A stretch of 35,976 nt of DNA from a bacterium (GCA_030640805.1 DAOWIS010000021.1:1-35976), one strand, 5' to 3'; shown: positions 18,711 to 25,372, counted from the first letter of the stretch. The notes: a model not told the origin generated them from the sequence alone. Made by a program: numbers and translations.

Positions 18711-18901
18711 AGAGAAAATGCCAAATGCCAAATGAAAAATGCAAAATTATAATTCAAAATACTAACCAGTCGCTTCGCTCCTCTTTAATTATGAAGTAAT
18801 TACAGCGAATAAAGTGAGCGGTTCCGTAATTGCGAAGCAATTAAGTAAAATTATAATTTTTAACTTTTCACTTTTAATTTTTAATTTGAGCGAAGCGATT
18901 G

Positions 18902-18973
18902 TGCCCTCAAGAGGAATCGAACCTCTATTTCAAGATCCGCAATCTTGTGTTTTATCCGTTAAACTACGAGGGC
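18902..18973 (-). tRNA. tRNA-Arg(GCG)
   Basis: Acceptor GCCCTCG/TGAGGGC, anticodon arm CAAGA-TTGCGGA-TCTTG, T arm AGAGG-TTCGATT-CCTCT. Confidence 0.85.
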
Positions 18974-18974
18974 T

Positions 18975-19382
18975 TTATTCCTTTTCTTCAAGATGTTTTA
19001 AAAGAAAATTTTTTATTTTTTCCTTGTTCTTATCCTTAAATGGCAAATGGAGATAAGGTAGATAGAATTTTTTATGTTTAATAAGAATTTCATTTTGAGT
19101 TTCCGAAAATCGAAAATAATCTAAGCTGGAAAAAGAATTAAAAGTTTTTTCTATAGTTATTCCTTTTGAATCTAAAATAAATTTAATATTTTCTTGAGAT
19201 TTAAAATAATAAAAATAAAGAATAATTGCTCCTAAGGCGATGACTATGGCCCCTAAAAAATTTTTGGTGAAGATTAAAAAAGCAATGATAATTAAAGCCA
19301 AAGGAATTAGCCAAATTAACCATTCTTTTGGATAAGACCTAAATCCAGCCATTTCCCATTCAATTTTTTCCTCTTTTTCCAT
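18975..19382 (-). CDS. small membrane protein of unknown function (two TM helices then a PH-like cytoplasmic part)
   Basis: LIWLIPLALIIIAFLIFTKNFLGAIVIALGAIILYFYYF followed by a soluble domain. Confidence 0.5.
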   Translation of the reverse strand: MEKEEKIEWEMAGFRSYPKEWLIWLIPLALIIIAFLIFTKNFLGAIVIALGAIILYFYYFKSQENIKFILDSKGITIEKTFNSFSSLDYFRFSETQNEILIKHKKFYLPYLHLPFKDKNKEKIKNFLLKHLEEKE

Positions 19383-19524
19383 TTTTTTTGAACTAATATC
19401 TACTTTTTTAATAGCATATTTTTTTTAACTGAACAAGCGCAAAAGTTTAATCTTTGAAAATCTCCAAGTTTTTTTATTTAAAATATTATGATATAATGGA
19501 GATATAGCAAAACTTGTAATTCTT

Positions 19525-20499
19525 ATGAGAGTTTTTTTCCTTAGAGGGAAACAAAAGGAGTTTATTTATACAATTCTTTCAAAGATTTCAGTTAAAGAAG
19601 CTGCCGCTTTGTGTAATCTTTCTAAAAGGACAATTAGGGACTGGCGTCGTGAAAAATTTTCAGTGGATCTTAATGCCCTTCGCAAATTATGTAAAAAAAC
19701 CGGTGTTTCATTTCCTTCTAATATTAAATTAAGGGACCGTTATTGGTACGTAGGTTATGGTTCATCTGCTGGCGGTATAGCTGTATTTAAAAAATATGGT
19801 AGAATCGGAGGAGATCCAGAATATCGAAAAAAGAAATGGTATGAATGGTGGGAGAAGAAAGGGAAATTTATTGATAAGTCTATATTTAGAAGAAAGCCGA
19901 TAAAAAAACCTGATAAGTCTACTAATTTAGCGGAGTTCGTTGGAATCATTTTAGGAGATGGAGGCATAAGCCCCAGACAAGTTCATATAACTTTACATAA
20001 TAAAGATGACAAAGAGTATATAAAGTTTGTCTGTAAACTTATAAGAGATCTTTTTCAAAGAATACCTAGTGTAAACAAACATAGCAATCCTTTAGTTTCT
20101 AGGATAGTTATTTCTAGTATGGATTTAATCGATTGTTTGATTGAATTGGGTTTAAAAATGGGGAATAAAGTTAAACAACAAGTGGATATCCCAGATTGGA
20201 TTAGGCAAAATAAGTTATATTCGATTGCTTGCGTTCGAGGACTTGTTGACACTGATGGATGTGTTTTTACCCATCGCTACAAAGTAAATAGTAAACTTTA
20301 TAGTTATAAAAAACTTTCCTTTACAAGTTATTCTAGACCACTTCGAAAATCTGTGTTTAATATTTTGAAAAGCAATGGATTAAATCCTAGATTGGCTCAA
20401 AATAGAGATGTGCGCCTTGATAGTATAAAAGATATGCAAAGATATTTTCAATTTATTGGGTCTCATAACCCAAAACACTTGAATAGATATTTTAAATAA
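19525..20499 (+). CDS. stand-alone LAGLIDADG homing endonuclease with N-terminal helix-turn-helix
   Basis: Two LAGLIDADG-like helices: LAEFVGIILGDGGIS and IACVRGLVDTDGCVF; N-terminal VKEAAALCNLSKRTIRDWRREKF HTH. Confidence 0.85.
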   Translation: MRVFFLRGKQKEFIYTILSKISVKEAAALCNLSKRTIRDWRREKFSVDLNALRKLCKKTGVSFPSNIKLRDRYWYVGYGSSAGGIAVFKKYGRIGGDPEYRKKKWYEWWEKKGKFIDKSIFRRKPIKKPDKSTNLAEFVGIILGDGGISPRQVHITLHNKDDKEYIKFVCKLIRDLFQRIPSVNKHSNPLVSRIVISSMDLIDCLIELGLKMGNKVKQQVDIPDWIRQNKLYSIACVRGLVDTDGCVFTHRYKVNSKLYSYKKLSFTSYSRPLRKSVFNILKSNGLNPRLAQNRDVRLDSIKDMQRYFQFIGSHNPKHLNRYFK

Positions 20500-20527
20500 G
20501 GTATACTAAAATAAATTTTGATATTGA

Positions 20528-20616
20528 GGAGGAGTCGGATAATTGGTCATTCCACGAGTTTGCTAAACTCGCGCGGTGTAAAAAGCCGCTTGTGGGTTCG
20601 AGTCCCACCTCCTCCG
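20528..20616 (+). tRNA. tRNA-Ser(GCU)
   Basis: Acceptor GGAGGAG/CTCCTCC, discriminator G, anticodon arm CGAGT-TTGCTAA-ACTCG, long variable arm, T arm GTGGG-TTCGAGT-CCCAC. Confidence 0.93.
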
Positions 20617-20960
20617 CTATCCTTCGCCAAGGCTACGGAATAGCTTCGCTAAATCAAATTATGTATTATGTTTATATTTTATGGAGTTCAAAATCTAAGA
20701 TTTTTTACTCTGGTTATTCAGAGAATTTAAGAAAAAGATTGGAAGAACATAATAAAGGATTATCTAAAGCTACAGTTCCTCATCGTCCTTGGAAGATCGT
20801 ATTCTATGTAACATTTGAAAGTAAAAAATTAGCCAAAGATTTTGAACTCTATCTCAAAACAGGATCAGGTAAAGCATTTGCTTACAAAAGATTAGTTGAT
20901 GTAGCCTTGAAGAAGGATACTAAGAGGTGATAAGGTATTCCGAAGTTTTAACGAAGGATA
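20617..20960 (+). mobile_element. putative tRNA-3'-end-targeting element: terminal inverted repeats around one GIY-YIG ORF
   Basis: TIR-L TATCCTTCGCCAAGGCTACGGAATA (20618-20642); TIR-R TATTCCGAAGTTTTAACGAAGGATA (20936-20960); 20 of 25 complementary. Flanking direct repeat CCCACCTCCTCCG (20604-20616) / CCCACCTTCTCCG (20961-20973). Confidence 0.75.
20661..20930 (+). CDS. GIY-YIG nuclease domain protein (UPF0213/YhbQ-like)
   Basis: MYYVYILWSSKSKIFYSGYSENLRKRLEEHNKGLSKATVPHRPWKIVFYVTFESKKLAKDFELYLKTGSGKAF; start taken at MYYVYIL, since the longer ORF start lies inside the tRNA. Confidence 0.9.
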   Translation: MYYVYILWSSKSKIFYSGYSENLRKRLEEHNKGLSKATVPHRPWKIVFYVTFESKKLAKDFELYLKTGSGKAFAYKRLVDVALKKDTKR

Positions 20961-21110
20961 CCCACCTTCTCCGTTGTCTTGAGTGACTGTTCAAACGACC
21001 GAGCGGGGTCAAAAAATCGCCAAGAAGCATTCTTTTATTTTGTTTGAATTTATGCTAAAATAAAATTGTTATTATGGATATTGTTCTTTTAAATTAGAAA
21101 GGAGACTAAA

Positions 21111-21326
21111 GTGACTTTGACAAAAAAGCAAGAAGAGGAATTAGATAAGAAATTAAACGAGCTTTTTCCTCAAAGAGGACTTGATTATACTGACCCTGAG
21201 ACCATGAGGAATATGTTCAGAGATTTTTGGTCTAGCAGAATTGATCGTTTGACTAAAGAACTTAGAAAAGTAGATCAAGCTCAGGCTGAATCATTAGCTT
21301 TGTCAATGACGAAAGTTGTGATTTAA
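21111..21326 (+). CDS. small charged hypothetical protein
   Basis: 71 aa ORF, GTG start, preceded by GAAAGGAG and followed by a terminator hairpin. Confidence 0.55.
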   Translation: MTLTKKQEEELDKKLNELFPQRGLDYTDPETMRNMFRDFWSSRIDRLTKELRKVDQAQAESLALSMTKVVI

Positions 21327-21358
21327 ATCTGTATTTTTTTAACATCTAATTCCAAAAG

Positions 21359-21388
21359 AAAGAGAGTTCACGAAAAAACTCTCTTTTA
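21359..21388 (+). terminator. intrinsic terminator
   Basis: AAAGAGAGTT-CACGAAAA-AACTCTCTTTT. Confidence 0.7.
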
Positions 21389-21546
21389 ATTTTATTCCAA
21401 TCTAATGTTCTAAATGTGTCCAATAAGGAGAGCCAAAACAAAAAGCCCATCGCTGGGCTATTTTTATTTTGTTTGTATTTTCTTGACAGGGTTGCTATAA
21501 TAATTATAGAGTATATAGATTGTGGATAACTAAAATTTGTGTAATT

Positions 21547-22239
21547 ATGTCCACGCCAACTACTAAAATTAGAAAACTTCCATCAAAATGGCTCAAGGAG
21601 GAATACACTAATGAATTTGTTCTCTTGGGCTTATTTTATTTTGCACAGAAATGTGAATATGAACTTGGAAGAATGCAAACCGTTAAAGTCTTATGGAAAT
21701 TTAAAAGTTTAGTTCAAAAAAAATTAGGATTACAGGCATATTATACAGAAGCATATAAAGATAAACACGGTAAATTTAACAAAGAATTTTATGACCAACT
21801 AAATAATCTCAAAACCGCAGATTTTATTGAAACCTTTGGGGCTTCACCATTAGAAAAATTTAGAATTAGCCCGAAAGGGATGAAGATATTTGATGAGTTT
21901 AGCGTAGAGGATGAGAAGACTAAATACGCTTTACAATTAGTAAAATCACATTTAGATTATATTGTCAAAGAACACGGTAAAAAGCCAGCCATACTTCTAG
22001 AAGAAGACCATAAAGACATTAAAGATATTGATGAACTACCAACACAAGATGAAGATATTATTTTGTGCTCCAATCTTAAACCAAATCAAATTAAACACCA
22101 ATTTTTATTTAATGACCAAGAAACTCTTGATTGGGCAGTAGCAATTGGTATCGGGGAAAGAAAAAAAACAGAAGAGATTATGCCAGAAAACTTATTGCCC
22201 AAGAACCAAAAAGAGGCATATAAAATCTTGGGTTTATAA
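21547..22239 (+). CDS. hypothetical protein, winged-helix-like N-terminal half; first gene of a two-gene cassette
   Basis: Long ORF; 'LLGLFYFAQKCEYELGRMQTVKVLWKFKSLVQKKLG...KFNKEFYDQLNNLKTADFIET...FRISPKGMKIF' has a wHTH-like layout. Confidence 0.6.
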   Translation: MSTPTTKIRKLPSKWLKEEYTNEFVLLGLFYFAQKCEYELGRMQTVKVLWKFKSLVQKKLGLQAYYTEAYKDKHGKFNKEFYDQLNNLKTADFIETFGASPLEKFRISPKGMKIFDEFSVEDEKTKYALQLVKSHLDYIVKEHGKKPAILLEEDHKDIKDIDELPTQDEDIILCSNLKPNQIKHQFLFNDQETLDWAVAIGIGERKKTEEIMPENLLPKNQKEAYKILGL

Positions 22240-22245
22240 GTCTCT

Positions 22246-22680
22246 ATGCTTAATGATTTAGAAATCCAGAAGAGATGTTTTACTAATAGAAGATTCGTTC
22301 AATCAGTAATAGAATTGAAAAAACGCCATCCTAATAGTGGATTTAGCCAATTACTTAGAGAATCATTTGAAGAAATTATAAAAATTGCAGAAAATCCTGA
22401 TAAAAACAGTGTGTTTAGAAGTAAACGCTATGCTGAGTATTTTACAGAAGAAACAGGGATTACTCTTGAAAGAGGTAATCCTTTTTATATAGCTTTGTTT
22501 AGTAGAAGTCTTTCCATCAATATTATTTTTCTTTTGTTAGAAGAATGTAGAAACTGGAAGTATATACCCCTCCTTACAAGAGGTGTAGATGGTTTAACGG
22601 AAAGCCATATTGTTTGTGTTTTTGACTTATTTGATTTTTCAAGAAATGAAAGTCTTTTTAGGATAAGAAAGCGAAAGTAA
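22246..22680 (+). CDS. hypothetical protein, second gene of the cassette
   Basis: 144 aa ORF starting 6 nt after the previous stop. Confidence 0.55.
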   Translation: MLNDLEIQKRCFTNRRFVQSVIELKKRHPNSGFSQLLRESFEEIIKIAENPDKNSVFRSKRYAEYFTEETGITLERGNPFYIALFSRSLSINIIFLLLEECRNWKYIPLLTRGVDGLTESHIVCVFDLFDFSRNESLFRIRKRK

Positions 22681-22785
22681 TAAATGATATAGGTAAAACG
22701 GAGTTAGTTCTATTTTCGCTTTTCACATTTCAGTCAACCAATGAGTTGAATGATATAGTAAAATATGATAGCCTTACTATTAGAC

Positions 22786-22976
22786 TCGTGGACTTAAACC
22801 TGCCTGCCGGTAGGCAGGTCTGGTATGTGAATATACTCCTCTTGTTGCTGGAATATGGTTCTGACGTTGTCCACGATGTCCCGTTGTCTTGAGCGCAGTT
22901 CGAGAGACCGGGAGGAACCTCGAATCGGAATAAAGACTCGTAAAAAAGCCCTGATCTGTAAGAACAGGGCTTTTTT
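22786..22976 (+). ncRNA. structured repeat copy A, ending in an intrinsic terminator
   Basis: Closing helix TCGTGGAC (22786-22793)/GTCCACGA (22869-22876), hairpin GTAT-GTGAAT-ATAC, then GTTCGAG/CTCGAAT hairpin and terminator AAAAAAGCCCTG...CAGGGCTTTTTT (22942-22976); most of 22786-22883 is repeated at 24952-25029. Confidence 0.5.
22799..22818. repeat. palindromic insertion CCTGCCTGCCGGTAGGCAGG inside repeat copy A
   Basis: Near-perfect palindrome present in copy A and absent from the same point in copy B. Confidence 0.8.
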
Positions 22977-23000
22977 GTTTGAAAAAATTTAGTTTCATCC

Positions 23001-24764
23001 TCAATTAGGATGAAGATTCTTGTTGACGACCCAATAAACAGCAGCAATATTGTTCTCATCAAGGCCAGGAGCAAAATCTGTTACAACCTTGAGAGCACCA
23101 TCCAAGTCTACATCCTTATAAGCCCTGACTAAGCGATTCGAAACTTCAATTAAGGCATTGATGATCCGATCGCTACCAGCTATTTCTTTGTCCATGTGGA
23201 GTTTCTCGTTTTGTATAGTCAGTAGCCCTTGAGGTATAAGCACAGTAACTAAAGTCATGGCTGTATTTGTATAAGGCTTCATAGTAGGGTCTTCGAAATG
23301 GTGTTTCTCCAGCCGTCTGATTATGTCACCAAGAAGGTAGGCAGATAATTTGAGGTAGACAGATTGATCCAGCGAGTTCTCTTTGATAGCATTTTGGATA
23401 CCAATAATCCCAAAGAGGGTTGCTTTTGTCTCTTCGAACTTGGGTTTTTCAGTACCAAATACCTCAAGGAGATTCTCGGTGATTAGAAGTGGATGAGCCA
23501 GTTCGTGACTGGTGACAGCACAGAATTGAAGATCCAAATCTGAAGCAAGCAGAGCCCAGGAAAGAGTTTCTTCGCTAAGGCAGGATTTAAGTAGGCTTTT
23601 AAAGCGAGCCAATCTCTTATCCATTGAATCAAGATCGATAAAGATCTTCATTCCTTTGGCTTGAGCTTTAGGCCTATTAGGAACGGACTGGCCGGCAAAT
23701 CGAAAATCTATACCTTGGCCACCGTTAACAACGGTGAAGAAAGCTCCTACATCGATGCCATCCAATCTTGCCTTAGCAACCTCACCATCGACATTGATGC
23801 CATATTGCTCCATTGCCTTTCTCATTAGGCTGATTTCATCACTGTAATCAGTCAAGCGAAAGGATACCCGATATTCAGGACTTATCTGAACTGGATGATG
23901 GTAACCCCATTCCATCATATGGACTGGAACAACCCGTTTTTCTCGACCAATTCTAACCCAAGCCAAGTCAACTTCTGTCCAAAGGTCTTCCATTGAGCTA
24001 AGATCTACGTTGCCTAAAGCCCTATAAAGAGCATTAAAATAATCTCGATAGGCCTTTTGATCCTGATGTAAATTCTCAAGAACATAGAGTAGGTTCGCAC
24101 GAATAAACCTTATTTCCTCTGGAAATACTAAGGCAAGGGGTTTTTCTTGGCAAGACTCCAGCAATTTCTTAGTTAGAGGTTCCTCGATAAAAGACCCATC
24201 ATCTTTAACGAGAATCGAGTAGTGGTCTTTAAACTTGCTTTCTTTAATGGAATCCTTGAGTTTATCATTCTCCTCAAGACCCTGGCGGTAGGGAATAGTC
24301 ACCCATTTCCACCACTTGGCAAAGAGAGCATCGAATCCCAACCCAATATTGTATCCGCTTAACATAATCAGGCGTTCGGTCTTGTTCAGGTCAAGATGTA
24401 GAAAAACTATCCTCCCTAACATCTTGTTTTGTGCCTGCATACAGGGTAACACTACTTTGTCATAGAAAGTTCCCAAAATAACTGGGTTACCTTTGGGGAG
24501 ACTTTCTCTTTCGTTTGTCCGCCGAGCAGCATATTCAACGCAAGCCATGAGAGGAGCGTCAAAACCCATAAGATCGACCATCTTCATGATAAAATCATTT
24601 ACCGAGGCGTCTTTCATAAAAAAATCGTCGCTTTCCTTAAGTGCTTTTTTCACTGTTTCTTGGAAGGGAACTCCCATCATTCTCTCAGAACCTATTCGGG
24701 GATGTTTTTCAAGAAGAAAGTTCTGAAATTCAGCAGCTAAGCCAACTAAAGTTTGGCTACCCAT
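23001..24764 (-). CDS. putative zinc metallopeptidase resembling bacterial M49/dipeptidyl-peptidase III-like proteins
   Basis: HExxH in AVTSHELAHPLL followed by FEETKATLFGIIGIQNA (EExKA-type third-ligand helix); strong SD aaaggagg. Confidence 0.55.
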   Translation of the reverse strand: MGSQTLVGLAAEFQNFLLEKHPRIGSERMMGVPFQETVKKALKESDDFFMKDASVNDFIMKMVDLMGFDAPLMACVEYAARRTNERESLPKGNPVILGTFYDKVVLPCMQAQNKMLGRIVFLHLDLNKTERLIMLSGYNIGLGFDALFAKWWKWVTIPYRQGLEENDKLKDSIKESKFKDHYSILVKDDGSFIEEPLTKKLLESCQEKPLALVFPEEIRFIRANLLYVLENLHQDQKAYRDYFNALYRALGNVDLSSMEDLWTEVDLAWVRIGREKRVVPVHMMEWGYHHPVQISPEYRVSFRLTDYSDEISLMRKAMEQYGINVDGEVAKARLDGIDVGAFFTVVNGGQGIDFRFAGQSVPNRPKAQAKGMKIFIDLDSMDKRLARFKSLLKSCLSEETLSWALLASDLDLQFCAVTSHELAHPLLITENLLEVFGTEKPKFEETKATLFGIIGIQNAIKENSLDQSVYLKLSAYLLGDIIRRLEKHHFEDPTMKPYTNTAMTLVTVLIPQGLLTIQNEKLHMDKEIAGSDRIINALIEVSNRLVRAYKDVDLDGALKVVTDFAPGLDENNIAAVYWVVNKNLHPN

Positions 24765-24819
24765 CTTAAAATCCTCCTTTCTGATAAATTATTCTTTAAC
24801 TAAATTACATTTCTAATTT

Positions 24820-24831
24820 TTAAAGTGCCAT
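24820..24831 (-). promoter_or_regulatory. three-codon leader ORF (ATG GCA CTT TAA) with near-ideal SD, upstream of the M49-like gene
   Basis: minus strand ATAAGGAGGAAATT-ATGGCACTTTAA, between the promoter and the main ORF start. Confidence 0.5.
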
Positions 24832-24868
24832 AATTTCCTCCTTATTTTAGGGATTTTTTCTATACTAT

Positions 24869-24897
24869 AGAATAGCGGATATTTATAAGTTTGTCAA
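24869..24897 (-). promoter_or_regulatory. sigma70-like promoter TTGACA-17-TATTCT for the M49-like gene
   Basis: minus strand TTGACA (24897-24892), TATTCT (24874-24869). Confidence 0.75.
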
Positions 24898-24951
24898 AAA
24901 GAAACACCGAAATGTGAGTTGCAGGGTGGGGTAAAATGTGATAAACTAAGC

Positions 24952-25057
24952 TTGTGGACTTAGATCTGGTATGTAAATATACTCATTTGATTGCTGGATT
25001 ATGGTTCTAACATTGTCCACGATGTCCCGCATAAATTTTTGCATCAGCAAAAATTTA
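24952..25057 (+). repeat. structured repeat copy B plus terminal hairpin
   Basis: TTGTGGAC...GTCCACGATGTCCCG homologous to copy A; then TAAATTTTTGC-ATCA-GCAAAAATTTA (25032-25057). Confidence 0.75.
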
Positions 25058-25099
25058 TCCCTAAATACAAATTACTCACACTAATTACAAAAAGATAAT

Positions 25100-25184
25100 G
25101 GAGGGTTGCGCTGAATGGCAAAGCACTGGTCTTGAAAACCAGGGGGTATTTATATCCTTGCAGGTTCGAGTCCTGCACCCTTCT
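25100..25184 (+). tRNA. tRNA-Ser(UGA)
   Basis: Acceptor GGAGGGT/ACCCTTC, anticodon arm CTGGT-CTTGAAA-ACCAG, variable arm, T arm GCAGG-TTCGAGT-CCTGC; discriminator reads T, atypical for Ser. Confidence 0.85.
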
Positions 25185-25224
25185 CTTTCTTAGGGGGTCG
25201 CGAAAAACAGTTTTGCCAGATATG

Positions 25225-25257
25225 GTACCGTAGGTTCGAATCCTACTCCCGCCGCCA
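25225..25257 (+). pseudogene. 3' fragment of another tRNA (T arm + acceptor + CCA), no 5' half found
   Basis: GTAGG-TTCGAAT-CCTAC TCCCGCC G CCA; the matching GGCGGGA 5' strand is not present upstream. Confidence 0.7.
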
Positions 25258-25357
25258 TCCTTCGCTATAGCTACGGAATGGCTATTATGTATTACGTAGC
25301 CTCGAAGAAGGATATTGAGAGGGGTGAATAGGTATTCCGAAGCTTTAGCGAAGGATA
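25258..25357 (+). mobile_element. internally deleted (MITE-like) copy of the GIY-YIG TIR element
   Basis: TIRs ATCCTTCGCTATAGCTACGGAAT / TATTCCGAAGCTTTAGCGAAGGATA around a 14-codon remnant ORF MYYVASKKDIERGE*; perfect 16-bp direct repeat CCTACTCCCGCCGCCA at 25242-25257 and 25358-25373. Confidence 0.8.
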
Positions 25358-25372
25358 CCTACTCCCGCCGCC

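Noticed and set aside
19525-20499. LAGLIDADG gene as part of an intein or group I intron
   Set aside because: No host gene is interrupted on either side and no intein splice motifs or intron core were recognised. It looks free-standing.
20592-20660. N-terminal extension MGSSPTSSAILRQGYGIASLNQI of the GIY-YIG ORF
   Set aside because: It overlaps the tRNA-Ser 3' end and TIR-L. The domain starts at MYYVYIL (20661), and the deleted copy keeps the same ATG.
22730-23074. Antisense ORFs 22730..23074 and 22780..23004 as genes
   Set aside because: They run through the structured repeat copy A, its terminator and the CCTGCC palindrome (giving CLPAGR / PAYRQAG-type peptides) and overlap the end of the peptidase gene.
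25190-25257. A second functional tRNA just after tRNA-Ser(UGA)
   Set aside because: Only the T arm, acceptor 3' strand and CCA are present. No complementary 5' acceptor strand or anticodon arm could be found upstream.
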